Notes: generated by a model from the letters alone, not told the origin. Numbered from the stretch's first letter, positions 1-9,091 are shown. The stretch is DNA of 64,000 nucleotides from Larkinella sp. C7 (GCF_006149005.1 NZ_VBSL01000002.1:547466-611465), one strand, 5' to 3'. A program made the numbers and translations.

Positions 1-233
1 AACGCCTGCACCACCCGTTGATCGTAATCGGAAGGCGCGTCATCCGTCACGTTGTGCCACACCCGGCGAATGCGCCAAAGTTCGTGAACCGATTGAACAT
101 CCGCCTTCACCGGCCCCTCCGACATCGCTTCCCGCCAGACCATCAGGTCGGTTTGATCGGCCTTTCCCAGGATGTTCGATTCGGCAAAGGCTCCGGCGGT
201 TGCGTCGCCGTTGAGGATGTGTAATACTTTCAT
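1..233 (-). CDS. DUF1835 domain protein, N-terminal part (runs off window)
   Basis: The complement strand opens with ATG at 231-233 and reads 77 codons to the window edge without a stop. The product begins MKVLHILNGDATAGAF and continues with VWREAMSEGPV. This HILNGD...WREAxxEGPV pattern is typical of the start of DUF1835 (PF08874) proteins, whose biochemical role is unknown. The C-terminal part lies outside the window. The gene starts 9 bp after the stop of the upstream porin gene on the same strand, so the two are probably co-transcribed. The family call rests only on the N-terminal motif. Confidence 0.72.
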   Translation of the reverse strand, partial: MKVLHILNGDATAGAFAESNILGKADQTDLMVWREAMSEGPVKADVQSVHELWRIRRVWHNVTDDAPSDYDQRVVQA

Positions 234-242
234 AATCAAGGC

Positions 243-2264
243 TTAATCGAATAATAACCAATGAACCCCAAAGGAAAAAGACCGGTTGATGGTCCGAAAA
301 TACGGTGCGCTGTAATACGTCTGGTCGAACAGACCCTGGTTGGCGTGGGCCATTTTCAGAAAAAGCCGCACCCGGTTGATCCGCAAGTTGGCATACGGTT
401 CGGCCATGATATAATCGCCCAGTTTGGTTTCGTTCTGCAAATGATACTGCTGGGTGAGTGGCATATACTGGTCGGCAAAATACGCGGACTTGTAATGAAA
501 CTGAACCCCCGCCAGCACATACAATTTCTTGAATAACAAAAAGTTGTATTCAAACCGGGCATTCGCCAGCAAAGTCGGTATGCGCAGCACGTCATCGTTC
601 GACACCAGCGTGTAGTAGCCCTGCCCTGCCATCGTAAATTTGCCCGCCCGGAACTGCCAGCCCAAACTGGTTTGTAAAATGCTGAACGCATCCGAAAGCT
701 GTTGCGGAACCGCTGCCGTGTCGAAATAAATATAATTTGTCAGCAGATAATAATCCATACCAGGGCTCAGAATCAGTTTTCCCAGCTTCAGATTCAATTG
801 TCCATAGGCATGTTGCGTGCCCCGCAAATTGAACTGGGTTGCTAATCTTCCTTCATGGTCCCACTGGTAGATATTGCTCGTATACCGGTTTTGGATCAGC
901 GTTGGGGAGGCAAAGACACTTTCGTATCCGGCCGTCAGCAGGCGGCTTTCCAGACGCCCCTGAAGCCGGAAGTCGCGGCCTAACAAATACTCCACTTCGG
1001 CCGTCACCCGTGTCAGGCTGTCCGGAAAATAGTAGCCCAGCCAACCGCCGACAAACGTTTCGAGCCGATTGCTTTTATAGCTCGAATCCGGCACCAGCCG
1101 CCCGATGTTGAAGCGGTTCTCCAGGCTGTAATAACGGTTTCGGAGCCAGGCACGGTAGTTGAAAGCCGATCCGCGCGCCGAAAACTGGCCTTTGATGCCA
1201 ATCTGGTTCTCAATCAGCCGAAACAGTGTGGTTTGCCGGGTCTCCAGGTTGTCGAAATAATAGCGCGGATAAAAAGGTTTCCGGGACAGATTTGACGAGT
1301 CGGGAGGCAACAAATTGTCGGTTATGTCCGTGTCGGTAAACCGGTAGCTTTGGGCACGGAAGTCAACGATGTTATAAAGCTGAAAAGCCGTATCCAGAAC
1401 ATACTGGTGATACAGATGGAGGTCGTTGCGGATTTCGCGGGAGTTGGCCGTCGACAAAACCGGCCTCAGTTCCAGGTCTGGATTGGCAGCATTGGACGTA
1501 CCCGATTCCGGTTCAATCACACCACCCTGATCGAGCGAGCGGTGGTTGAGGTTGTTGTAATGCGCCAGCAAGGTATACTTGCCGTTTTTGGACCGGTAAT
1601 TGGAATGCACGACAAAATTCCAGTTTTCGGCCAGGCGCTGGGTGCCGGACGAAACGGCGGTGGTCCCCCCAAATTGTACGTCCGACGTCATGCGCTGGAG
1701 ATTGAATCCGAGGTTCCAGCGTTCGCTGATGTTTTGCGTAAAGTCGAAATTGACGATGTTCTGCCCACGTCCTCCCAACACCAGATACATGTTCGTGTAA
1801 GGCGATCGCGTGTCGAAATACCGGACGTTCTGGGTCTGATACCCGTACAATCCGTAGGCGCTCAGGCCGGTTTGGGAGCCAATGACGGGTGTCTGGTAAA
1901 AAACCGGTCGCAGGGCCGTCCCCAGATTGCCCAAATCCGTGTAAAGGTTGTTGTACCGATTGACGTAGTTGGTCTGTTGAATGCCTTCCAGCGTGGTATC
2001 AATGGTAATCAGGGCTTTCCGGTTGTTCAGAACGTCGCTTTCCAGGAAAAAGCGGGTCGTTTTGGGTCCATAAATGAGTTTGGTGGAGTCGTCGAGAATG
2101 GCCCCTCCCGCGCTGGCCCCCGCCCCTCCCGTTGTGGTCGGCTGGCCCCCGGTCCGGTTGCCGCCCTGCGGGAAGTTCGGAAGGCGGGTGGGCAACTGCG
2201 CCCAGGCCGGTGAGGTAAACCAAAACAGCAGGATACTTACACGCAGTAAAACAAATCGGGTCAT
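243..2264 (-). CDS. putative outer-membrane porin (Porin_10 family)
   Basis: A 673-aa protein with a Sec signal peptide (hydrophobic residues 5-20, ending PAWAQ). A Gly/Thr-rich linker follows at about residues 30-55, then a long stretch of alternating aromatic and polar residues typical of amphipathic beta strands. It ends in ...FGVHWLLFD, with the aromatic C-terminal strand expected of outer-membrane barrels. The segment LIYGPKTTRFFLESDV near residue 63 matches the start of Bacteroidota putative porins of the Porin_10 (DUF4289) family as I know it. Predicted location is the outer membrane; the substrate is unknown. It is followed closely by the DUF1835 gene. Confidence 0.75.
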   Translation of the reverse strand: MTRFVLLRVSILLFWFTSPAWAQLPTRLPNFPQGGNRTGGQPTTTGGAGASAGGAILDDSTKLIYGPKTTRFFLESDVLNNRKALITIDTTLEGIQQTNYVNRYNNLYTDLGNLGTALRPVFYQTPVIGSQTGLSAYGLYGYQTQNVRYFDTRSPYTNMYLVLGGRGQNIVNFDFTQNISERWNLGFNLQRMTSDVQFGGTTAVSSGTQRLAENWNFVVHSNYRSKNGKYTLLAHYNNLNHRSLDQGGVIEPESGTSNAANPDLELRPVLSTANSREIRNDLHLYHQYVLDTAFQLYNIVDFRAQSYRFTDTDITDNLLPPDSSNLSRKPFYPRYYFDNLETRQTTLFRLIENQIGIKGQFSARGSAFNYRAWLRNRYYSLENRFNIGRLVPDSSYKSNRLETFVGGWLGYYFPDSLTRVTAEVEYLLGRDFRLQGRLESRLLTAGYESVFASPTLIQNRYTSNIYQWDHEGRLATQFNLRGTQHAYGQLNLKLGKLILSPGMDYYLLTNYIYFDTAAVPQQLSDAFSILQTSLGWQFRAGKFTMAGQGYYTLVSNDDVLRIPTLLANARFEYNFLLFKKLYVLAGVQFHYKSAYFADQYMPLTQQYHLQNETKLGDYIMAEPYANLRINRVRLFLKMAHANQGLFDQTYYSAPYFRTINRSFSFGVHWLLFD

Positions 2265-2354
2265 ATGGTCTGAACTGGGATTCCGCCAATTTATTGATTC
2301 GCGGTGATTACTTTTTGCGGTAATTAGCTTTTTTTAACAACTCATCGCGGCTGG

Positions 2355-3410
2355 TTAAACCCGTTGCGGCTGTTTTTTTTGAATCAATTCCCGGAATAAC
2401 GTTTCATTTTCCAGGAATTGCACGTCAATCGGCAGATACGCAAACCGCGAAGCATTGTCCCCGGTTTCGGCCAGCAACGGCGCCAGTTTGACAAAGTCCT
2501 TCTCCGTCGTCAAAACCGTTGTGTCAACCGGCAATTCGGCCAGAATGCGTTTCAGATCAGCCGCCGTATACCGGTAATGATCGGCAAACCGCCAATGACG
2601 CACCAGTGAAAAATGGCTGTTGACATACGTCTCCAATGATTCGGCCCGGGCGATGCCGGATACCAAAACTACGCTTTTCAGGACCGTTCGGATTGAGGGG
2701 TCCACAAAATTAATCGGATCACCGTACCGGAATCCCGTAAAAAAAACCGGTACATCGGCCCGGCCATACGCCCGGATTCGATCCTGAATCGCCTGCTGCC
2801 CGGTTCGGCTCAACCCGTCGGGACATTTGGTTACCAGAACCGCATCCGCCCGCCGGGCACCGTGTCGCCGTTCGCGCAGGCGTCCGCCCGGAAACGGCTG
2901 GTCGTCGTAAAAAGGCCGGTTGTAATCCGTCAGCAACAGGTTCAGATGTGCCTGAACGGGTCGGTGCTGAAAGGCATCATCCAGAATAATCACCTGTAAA
3001 TCAGGCTCTATCTTCAACAATTCCGGAATTGCTTCGGCGCGTTTTTCACCCACACTGATCAGAACCGGGGTTTGCCCGACCCGTTGGCTGTGTCCATGTT
3101 TCCGGTACAGCAACAGGGGCTCGTCGCCGATGGTATCGGCGGTGTCGGCATCTGTTGCCAGACGAAAGCCTCTGGTTTGGCGACCATACCCCCGACTCAG
3201 CGTGGCCAGCGGCCCGAACGGTTTCAGCAAACGAACCAGATAGTCGACGTGTGGCGTTTTGCCGGTTCCTCCAACCGTGATGTTTCCTACACTAATGGTA
3301 TAGATGGGCGGCCTTAATACTGAGATAATACGCCTGTCATACAGCGTATTACGGACATCAGTAATACCGCCGTAAAGCCAGTTGAGGGGATTCAGCAATC
3401 GGTTGAACAC
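2355..3410 (-). CDS. lpxK: tetraacyldisaccharide 4'-kinase LpxK
   Basis: A 351-aa protein, normal length for LpxK, which phosphorylates the 4' position of the lipid A disaccharide precursor at the inner membrane. Near residue 42 it shows the family signature VGNITVGGTGKTPHVDYLV, a Walker A P-loop (GGTGKTP). Downstream are SRGYGR, GDEPLLL and DDAFQHR, all conserved in LpxK. The N-terminal hydrophobic segment (LLNPLNWLYGG) fits membrane association. The gene is divergent from menC with about 90 bp between them. It lies 90 bp from the porin and in the same direction, so an operon is possible. Confidence 0.95.
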   Translation of the reverse strand: MFNRLLNPLNWLYGGITDVRNTLYDRRIISVLRPPIYTISVGNITVGGTGKTPHVDYLVRLLKPFGPLATLSRGYGRQTRGFRLATDADTADTIGDEPLLLYRKHGHSQRVGQTPVLISVGEKRAEAIPELLKIEPDLQVIILDDAFQHRPVQAHLNLLLTDYNRPFYDDQPFPGGRLRERRHGARRADAVLVTKCPDGLSRTGQQAIQDRIRAYGRADVPVFFTGFRYGDPINFVDPSIRTVLKSVVLVSGIARAESLETYVNSHFSLVRHWRFADHYRYTAADLKRILAELPVDTTVLTTEKDFVKLAPLLAETGDNASRFAYLPIDVQFLENETLFRELIQKKQPQRV

Positions 3411-3501
3411 TAAGTTTTACGTAATAATTTATTAACAAGCCTACTCAGTAACACCCAAAATTACTACTTTTAATGATGAATGCCGTTCCTTATCTGTCAC
3501 T

Positions 3502-4611
3502 ATGAGTCTCAAGGCCGACTTCCTGAAATACACATTGCATTTTACGTTCGAGGCCGGAACGTCACGAGGCACCCTAACGCAAAAAGACAGCTATTTTATC
3601 CGCATTCGCGACGATGAAGAACCGTCTGTGGTCGGTTGGGGCGAGTGCGCTCCACTCCGTGGACTGAGCATCGACGACCGTCCTGATTTTGTCGATCAAC
3701 TGCGTCATACCTGCGAGCTTTTCAACCAGTTGGACCTTCAGCTTTTTCACTGGAATGTCCCGATTGTGCTGCAACTCATCAGCGACCGGCTTCCGTCGAT
3801 CCAGTTTGGTTTTGAGACCGCCATGCACGATTACATCAACGGCGGACAGCGAACGGTTTTCGACTCCGAGTTTGCCAAAGGCGCCAGAACCCTGCCCATC
3901 AACGGCCTGGTGTGGATGGGAAAACCGGAATTCATGCGCCGACAGATTGAAGAAAAACTGGAAGCGGGCTACACGACCATCAAGTTAAAGATCGGTGCCA
4001 TCGATTTCCGGCAGGAATGTGACCTGCTCGACTCCATTCGCTCCCGCTTCAGTGCCGACCAGATTACGCTGCGGGTGGATGCCAACGGTGCTTTTAGTCC
4101 CGACGATGTGCTGGACAAACTCAACCAGTTGGCCGTTTTCGACATTCATTCCATCGAGCAACCCATCCGGCCAGGACAACCTGATCTGATGGCCGAACTC
4201 TGCCGTCAGTCGCCCATCCCGATTGCCCTCGATGAGGAATTGATCGGCCACATGGAATACGTGGAAAAGATGCGGTTACTGAAAAAGATTCAGCCGCACT
4301 ATATTATCCTGAAACCCACGCTCCTGGGCGGTTTTATTCACTGCACCCAATGGATTGAAATTGCCAACCGGCTCGGCATCGGCTGGTGGATCACCTCCGC
4401 CCTCGAATCCAACATTGGCCTGAACGCCATTGCGCAATACACCGCCCAGTTCAAAAACCCCATTCCGCAGGGCCTCGGAACCGGGCAGCTTTACCACAAC
4501 AACATCGAAAGTCCGCTGGCGATTGAAAACGGTTTTTTGAAAACCGATCTCTCCAAAGGCTGGAATCTGGAGATTTTAGAAACCGGTCGGGGGGTGCGCA
4601 TAGAAAGGTAA
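3502..4611 (+). CDS. menC: o-succinylbenzoate synthase (enolase superfamily)
   Basis: A 369-aa enolase-superfamily protein. It has the capping-domain loop GWGECAPLRGLS, the catalytic Lys pair in TIKLKIG, metal-ligand stretches RVDANGAF, SIEQPI and ALDEEL, and the second catalytic Lys in IILKPTLLGG. The C-terminal WWITSALESNIGLNAIAQ is typical of o-succinylbenzoate synthase, which dehydrates SHCHC in menaquinone synthesis. Dipeptide epimerases share the fold, but the INGLVWMG and SALESNIGL segments favour MenC. No other men genes are in the window. It converges on hemF with 23 bp between stops. Confidence 0.85.
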   Translation: MSLKADFLKYTLHFTFEAGTSRGTLTQKDSYFIRIRDDEEPSVVGWGECAPLRGLSIDDRPDFVDQLRHTCELFNQLDLQLFHWNVPIVLQLISDRLPSIQFGFETAMHDYINGGQRTVFDSEFAKGARTLPINGLVWMGKPEFMRRQIEEKLEAGYTTIKLKIGAIDFRQECDLLDSIRSRFSADQITLRVDANGAFSPDDVLDKLNQLAVFDIHSIEQPIRPGQPDLMAELCRQSPIPIALDEELIGHMEYVEKMRLLKKIQPHYIILKPTLLGGFIHCTQWIEIANRLGIGWWITSALESNIGLNAIAQYTAQFKNPIPQGLGTGQLYHNNIESPLAIENGFLKTDLSKGWNLEILETGRGVRIER

Positions 4612-4634
4612 TGCCGGTTTCTGCCGCGCCTTTT

Positions 4635-5534
4635 CTATACCCAGTCAATTCCTTTTTTTAGCAAGCCCAGCGTTTCGGCTTCCCGGCTTCCGGGTTCAGG
4701 CTGGTAATCGTATACCCAGTTGGCCTGCGGGGGCATGCTCATCAGGATCGACTCCGTACGGCCGTTGGTTTCCAGCCCGAATTTCGTGCCCCGGTCCCAA
4801 ACCAGATTGAACTCCACATACCGCCCCCGGCGCAGCATCTGCCACTTTTTCTCATTTTCGCCAAACGGCAACGCCCGGTTTTTCTGCATAAAGTGGGTGT
4901 AGATCGGCGCAAAGGCATTGCCGATTTCCTGCACAAAGGCAAACAAAGCCGCCTTGTGATCGTCGTCGGCCGGGCGCAGGTAATCGAAGAAAACACCGCC
5001 AATGCCACGGGTTTCGGCCCGGTGGCGGATGAAAAAATACTCGTCAGCCCAGCTTTTGTACTGGGAATAATAGTCTGGATGGTGCCGGTCGCAGGCGGTT
5101 TTCAGGTGCTGATGAAACCAGCGGGCATCGTCGGCGTCGACGTAATGGGGTGTCAGGTCGATGCCGCCCCCAAACCAGCACTCGCCCGTACTGAGTTCAA
5201 AATACCGCACGTTCATGTGAATAATCGGCACCAGCGGGCTGTGTGGGTGAATGACGATGGAAACGCCGGTGGCGTAAAAATCAGCCGGTTCGGTCGTTTT
5301 CATCTGTTTCAGCACCGCGTCGGATGCCGGGCCGTGGACGGCGGAGAACAGAACTCCCCCTTTTTCAATCACATCGCCGTTCTGGATGATCCGGGTGCGA
5401 CCTCCGCCCCCTTCGGCGCGTTCCCAGAGGTCTTCGTGAAACCGGCCGGAGCCGTCGGCGGTTTCGAGTGCCTGGCAAATCCGGTCCTGTAAGCCCGTAA
5501 AAAAATCAGTGATGCTTTGTTTATCGACAGCCAT
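4635..5534 (-). CDS. hemF: oxygen-dependent coproporphyrinogen-III oxidase
   Basis: About 299 aa, matching HemF length. It converts coproporphyrinogen III to protoporphyrinogen IX in haem synthesis using O2. Conserved motifs include GGGRTRI near the N-terminus, HMNVRYFE, GGGIDLTPHYVDADDA, RGIGGVFFDYL, RRGRYVEFNLVWDRGT and the C-terminal ESILMSMPP. I place the start at MAVDKQ (5532-5534). The frame is open further upstream, but that stretch is Arg/Lys-rich and a TATCTTTG promoter box (5562-5569) lies inside it. The gene converges on menC. Confidence 0.95.
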   Translation of the reverse strand: MAVDKQSITDFFTGLQDRICQALETADGSGRFHEDLWERAEGGGGRTRIIQNGDVIEKGGVLFSAVHGPASDAVLKQMKTTEPADFYATGVSIVIHPHSPLVPIIHMNVRYFELSTGECWFGGGIDLTPHYVDADDARWFHQHLKTACDRHHPDYYSQYKSWADEYFFIRHRAETRGIGGVFFDYLRPADDDHKAALFAFVQEIGNAFAPIYTHFMQKNRALPFGENEKKWQMLRRGRYVEFNLVWDRGTKFGLETNGRTESILMSMPPQANWVYDYQPEPGSREAETLGLLKKGIDWV

Positions 5535-5561
5535 TCGGGGATGATGCGGTTTTTTCGCCCG

Positions 5562-5569
5562 CAAAGATA
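5562..5569 (-). promoter_or_regulatory. -7 promoter element TATCTTTG of hemF
   Basis: On the minus strand this reads TATCTTTG, an exact match to the Bacteroidota -7 consensus TAnnTTTG, 27 bp upstream of the chosen hemF start. No clear -33 TTTG is visible at the usual spacing. Its position rules against the longer upstream start of hemF. Confidence 0.55.
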
Positions 5570-5672
5570 CACGGACCCGCGGATTTTTAGTCCGGGTGAT
5601 TTTCATTCCGCCTGTGGTCTTACGACATTGAAAAGTTCTCTAAAAAGCTCTCGGACTAAACAACCGGAGCAC

Positions 5673-6299
5673 TTATTCACTGATTTTCAGCGAAAACCGC
5701 ACGGGACGGGGTTTATCGACCATCAACAGCAACCCTTGTCCGGTTAACTGGTGGAGCAGTTTGCTGGCCCGGTATTCAGAAATATTGACCAACTGGGCGT
5801 ATTGTTTGGCCGTAATGAAGTCGGTTTTCCGAAGGACCTGGATCAGATTGCGGACGTTGGACGATTGCAGCAACGGGCCATCGGGCGTCACCAGATTGGT
5901 CAGAATCAGCTTATTGGTCGGCACGGATTTGTCTTTCGCCCGGACATAAATGGTTCGTTTCCCTTTTTCATCGATGGCGTAATGCGGTTTTTCGTCGCTC
6001 TCCGCCACCTCGATCAGAATCACCTGCCGACCCAGTTCGTTGATGACTTCGTAACTGACCGAAATGGCCGGGTCGATCAGCAGATCGGTGGCTTTCTCGA
6101 TTTTCTGCATTTCGTACAATTCCGACTCGACACCCGACACCCGCCCGTCGTCCGACACGCCGATGAGCAGCAGCCCCCCCGATGTATTCGAGAAAGCGGT
6201 GAGCGTTCGGGCAATGCGGTAGGCCGTATGAATGGTCGATTTAAATTCGAGCCGGGTGCCTTCCCCCCGGGTAATCAATTCGGTCAGATTATAGCGCAT
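5673..6299 (-). CDS. AlbA_2 / Schlafen-type domain protein
   Basis: A 208-aa protein. Residues 10-125 match the AlbA_2 (PF04326) pattern: GEGTRLEFKST at the start, then IARTLTAFSNTSGGLLLIGVSDDG, and later a strand with YAIDEKGKRTIYVRAKDKS. The C-terminal third (KTDFITAKQYAQLVNISEYRASKLLHQL) looks like a winged helix-turn-helix. Such proteins are usually described as putative DNA-binding or ATP-binding regulators; the function here is unknown. It follows hemF on the same strand after a gap of about 138 bp that contains the hemF promoter. Confidence 0.75.
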   Translation of the reverse strand: MRYNLTELITRGEGTRLEFKSTIHTAYRIARTLTAFSNTSGGLLLIGVSDDGRVSGVESELYEMQKIEKATDLLIDPAISVSYEVINELGRQVILIEVAESDEKPHYAIDEKGKRTIYVRAKDKSVPTNKLILTNLVTPDGPLLQSSNVRNLIQVLRKTDFITAKQYAQLVNISEYRASKLLHQLTGQGLLLMVDKPRPVRFSLKISE

Positions 6300-6300
6300 A

Positions 6301-6600
6301 CTGTCTTAAACCGCGTTATTGAAGTGTTTTGTTCACAAAAAAAATAATTTGGAATAATGAAAAAAGGGGCGTCGCCGGTCGTGTCTATCAGTCCTTTAGG
6401 CCCCTAGTTACTTAAAATTGCCATTCCGACCTTGCTTTGCATAGTCCTTTTTAAAATTTATCCGTATATCTTTGATTGAGTTCATCTCATATTGCGATAG
6501 ATAATCCTGACAAAGCCCGGTTGCAGTTGCAGCCGGGCTTTGTAGTTTTGGGGCAAAAATAAGCCGGTCCAAAAAACCGTATCCTCCGAAACCAGCTTTT
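6301..6600. other. 300-bp intergenic stretch with candidate short transcript
   Basis: No protein gene is supported here. The right half holds a TATCTTTG box at 6467-6474 (plus strand) and a perfect hairpin at 6511-6542, about 40 nt downstream. This would define either a leader of the lipoprotein gene at 6601 or a short independent RNA of about 65 nt. No good -33 element is seen. Confidence 0.35.
6511..6542 (+). terminator. perfect 10-bp hairpin (CAAAGCCCGG / CCGGGCTTTG)
   Basis: Arms at 6511-6520 and 6533-6542 pair perfectly around a 12-nt loop that contains a TTGCAG repeat. The following sequence (TAGTTTTGG) gives only a weak T-run. It could be a terminator of a short RNA starting near 6481 or a leader hairpin for the gene at 6601. 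Confidence 0.5.
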
Positions 6601-7008
6601 ATGAAACCGCTCCTTTGTCTGTTATTTCTTACCGCTTTCGCCTGCCAATCGAAAAAAAGCCCGGATCTCGACCACGCGGATGCCTACCGTGACTTGTTGA
6701 TCGATCGGGTGGTCTGGAACAAAAGTGATGTAGCAAATCCGCCGGGAAGCCCCACAAACGTACACGGGTTTACGATAACCAACACTTCGGAATTGTACAC
6801 CTACCGTCAGATTGAAGTCCGGTTTGACTATTTTGACAGCACGTACCACAAAATCGGCTCGTCAAACAGAGTTCTCCCACAAGCCATCGGGCCACGGGCC
6901 GCGCTACCGGTTCGCAACATTCAGGACGGGCCGGTGATGCCAGCCGCCCGATCGGCGACAGTCACGGTGGTCAAAGCGGAGTCCGACCGGGCGGTTTCAC
7001 CAGAATAA
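6601..7008 (+). CDS. small lipoprotein, function unknown
   Basis: A 135-aa protein with a lipoprotein signal peptide. Its hydrophobic core is LLCLLFLTAFA, followed by the lipobox Cys at residue 15 (TAFAC) and then charged QSKKSPD. The mature part (about residues 40-125) reads like a single beta-sandwich domain (FTITNTSELYTYRQIEVRFDYFD). This resembles small Bacteroidota lipoproteins that carry FxLyD-like domains, but I cannot assign a family. It is likely anchored in the periplasm or outer membrane. The gene stands alone, with a hairpin upstream and a strong terminator 200 bp downstream. Confidence 0.65.
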   Translation: MKPLLCLLFLTAFACQSKKSPDLDHADAYRDLLIDRVVWNKSDVANPPGSPTNVHGFTITNTSELYTYRQIEVRFDYFDSTYHKIGSSNRVLPQAIGPRAALPVRNIQDGPVMPAARSATVTVVKAESDRAVSPE

Positions 7009-7203
7009 ATCCGTTGTATACCTGCCGAAATGCGGATTTAATATGTCTTATGTACATATTGTTACTACTTGGCTATCTGCCTATTACAAAAAAAAGCAAA
7101 AAAAACTTTCAAAAAAAAGGTGATAAAAGCACTTTATTCCCCTCTTATAGATGAAGGAGTACACCTGTACTGCTTGTAATTAATAGAGATTGGTAAGTGG
7201 AAC

Positions 7204-7234
7204 ATCCCGGCCTTTTTGGCCGGGATTTGTTTTT
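7204..7234 (+). terminator. strong rho-independent terminator
   Basis: Arms ATCCCGGCC (7204-7212) and GGCCGGGAT (7218-7226) pair perfectly around a TTTTT loop and are followed by TTGTTTTT. It lies 195 bp after the lipoprotein stop, in a 389-bp gap (7009-7397) that otherwise shows no gene. It may end the lipoprotein transcript or a short RNA encoded at about 7130-7234. Confidence 0.75.
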
Positions 7235-7397
7235 GAAGCCCCTTTCCCTGCCGATGAACACCGGCGATCTCTCCAAATCGACATCAGCCAGATTGACCAT
7301 CGGTATTTAAATTCTCCATTTATTTGTGACTTATCCTACAAACCGATAGCTTTATTTGGTATTTAAAAGAACCCGTCACTAATCCATAAGCTGTAGA

Positions 7398-7904
7398 ATG
7401 GTACTGATTATACATGGGATTCGGGCGGGGATTGAATGGAAGAATTTGATTTGCTTCCCCGATGATTACGAAGCGGCTTTTGACCTTTTATCTAATTTTG
7501 TAGCGTATGGACTCACGCTCCTGGAAGCTTCCGTGAGTGACGGTGGTCCCTTGTCAAAACTTCCGGTAGATGGATTCGACGGGCAATTAATCAGTCCACA
7601 CCTGCAAAACCTTCAGAAGGCGTGGGAAATGGTACTGGCTGATCGGCCTCCATTCCCCAAAAAACCAGCCACTACCCCCTTGCAGGAGTGGGACCAACGG
7701 CTTATTCTCTATTACGAAAAGCAGATTGAACGCGTTTGCCGGAACCTGGTTTGCAACCGGAAGGCTCAGAAAAAAGCCCTGAAAGGAAAATACTCCAGCG
7801 CCGGGCTAAACCACTATGAACACATGCAGGAAAAATACCTGCAATTATTGACCGGGTTCGAGGCTTCGCATCAAAAAGCCGTTAGTCACCTTGCAGCATG
7901 CTGA
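7398..7904 (+). CDS. hypothetical protein, 168 aa
   Basis: I do not recognise this family. The product is soluble, with no signal peptide. It begins MVLIIHGIRAGIEWKNLICFPDDYEAAFDLLSNFV in outline, has a proline-rich middle (PPFPKKPATTPLQEW, about residues 90-105) and a basic helical C-terminal third rich in Lys and Arg. Codon use matches the neighbouring host genes. An internal start is possible, but the first ATG is well placed after a 389-bp gap. It converges on the small minus-strand gene at 7918. Confidence 0.55.
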   Translation: MVLIIHGIRAGIEWKNLICFPDDYEAAFDLLSNFVAYGLTLLEASVSDGGPLSKLPVDGFDGQLISPHLQNLQKAWEMVLADRPPFPKKPATTPLQEWDQRLILYYEKQIERVCRNLVCNRKAQKKALKGKYSSAGLNHYEHMQEKYLQLLTGFEASHQKAVSHLAAC

Positions 7905-7917
7905 CTTTTCGGTCCGC

Positions 7918-8190
7918 TCACCCAATGAGGTGGCAGTAAAATCCCGAAACGCGCACTTCCTGCCCATTGTCCAGAGCCCGCAGGTAGCAGGTGTGAATGC
8001 CGCTTTCATTGTCAAAAAGCGGATAAGCCGTTACAATGAATTTCCGTTTTGGTGAAAACAACTGCGATACCGGCAGGTTGACAACTGCCCCCAGGCGGGG
8101 CAATTTGGCGTGGCTGAAGTTGGTTTTGGCGGTTAACATGGCTTTCGACATCCATTTGGTTCCAGTTCCGGCGCTTTCGCTCCGGCTCAT
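7918..8190 (-). CDS. hypothetical protein, 90 aa
   Basis: A 90-aa soluble protein with no recognised domain. The central part (NLPVSQLFSPKRKFIVTAYP) and the end (ACYLRALDNGQEVRVSGF-like strands) suggest a small beta-rich domain. Codon use resembles host genes and nothing better lies on the other strand. It is convergent with the 7398 gene, and its start lies 67 bp from the start of the MBL-fold gene on the opposite strand, so the two may share a divergent promoter region. Confidence 0.4.
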   Translation of the reverse strand: MSRSESAGTGTKWMSKAMLTAKTNFSHAKLPRLGAVVNLPVSQLFSPKRKFIVTAYPLFDNESGIHTCYLRALDNGQEVRVSGFYCHLIG

Positions 8191-8257
8191 TTATTTATCA
8201 CCAACCGGTGGCTTTCGTTATCAATCCGCGCGTATTTTTTGATAACTTTACGAGTCT

Positions 8258-9040
8258 ATGCCATTGTTTATCTCCTCCCTCAATTCGGGCAGCAACGGAA
8301 ACTGTTATTACGTGGGCAACGAGCAGGAAGCCGTTCTGATCGATGTCGGGCTTTCCTGCCGCCAGATCGAAACCCGGTTTCAGCGGCTGGGGTTATCGCT
8401 TCGGACGGTGAAAGCCATTTTCATTTCCCACGAACATTCGGATCACATCAGTGGCCTTTCCCAACTGGCGCGAAAGTATAAACTGCCGGTCTACATCACC
8501 CCCAAAACCCTCAACAACAGCCGTCTGTCATTAGAGGGTATTCCCGTTAACCCATTATACGGTAACGAACCGGTACAGATTGGAGACCTCACCATCACGG
8601 CTTTTCCGAAACACCACGATGCCGCTGACCCCCACAGCTTTACGGTCAATTTCCAGGACACGAAGGTTGGGATCTTTACGGACATCGGCACCCCCTGCGA
8701 ACACCTCATTCACCACTTCAGCCAGTGTCACGCGGCTTTTCTGGAAGCCAACTACGACGAAGACATGCTGGACCGGGGGCGGTATCCGTATTTTCTGAAA
8801 CAGCGCATCCGGGGTGGCAAAGGCCATTTGTCCAACCAGCAGGCCCTGGCCCTGTTCAGACAGCACAAACCGGCTTTCATGAGCCACGTCCTGTTGTCGC
8901 ACCTCTCGAAAGACAACAACTGCCCGGAACTGGCCCGCGATCTGTTCCTGCCCCACCTCGACCGGACGGAACTTGTTGTGGCCTCCCGCTTTGGCGAAAC
9001 TCCGATTTTTCGGATTGATGGTGCCCTGGCGTTGGTTTGA
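8258..9040 (+). CDS. MBL-fold metallo-hydrolase (YycJ/WalJ-like)
   Basis: A 260-aa metallo-beta-lactamase-fold protein. It opens with ISSLNSGSNGNCYYVG, typical of the YycJ/WalJ group. The metal-binding motif HEHSDH (in IFISHEHSDHISG, about residues 54-66) is followed by a second-metal His/Asp region (DIGTPCEHL) and a late His motif (SHVLLSHLSKDNN). Members are proposed DNA/RNA 5'-exonucleases or hydrolases acting in the cytoplasm; the substrate here is unknown. The DUF2911 gene follows after 51 bp on the same strand. Confidence 0.85.
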   Translation: MPLFISSLNSGSNGNCYYVGNEQEAVLIDVGLSCRQIETRFQRLGLSLRTVKAIFISHEHSDHISGLSQLARKYKLPVYITPKTLNNSRLSLEGIPVNPLYGNEPVQIGDLTITAFPKHHDAADPHSFTVNFQDTKVGIFTDIGTPCEHLIHHFSQCHAAFLEANYDEDMLDRGRYPYFLKQRIRGGKGHLSNQQALALFRQHKPAFMSHVLLSHLSKDNNCPELARDLFLPHLDRTELVVASRFGETPIFRIDGALALV

Positions 9041-9091
9041 CGGAGGATTGCTCGTAGTTTTAGCCTTCTCCTTTTTACTTCCCAACTAACA

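Noticed and set aside
5535-5606. Upstream extension of hemF
   Set aside because: The extra residues are Arg/Lys-rich and a TATCTTTG promoter box lies within them.
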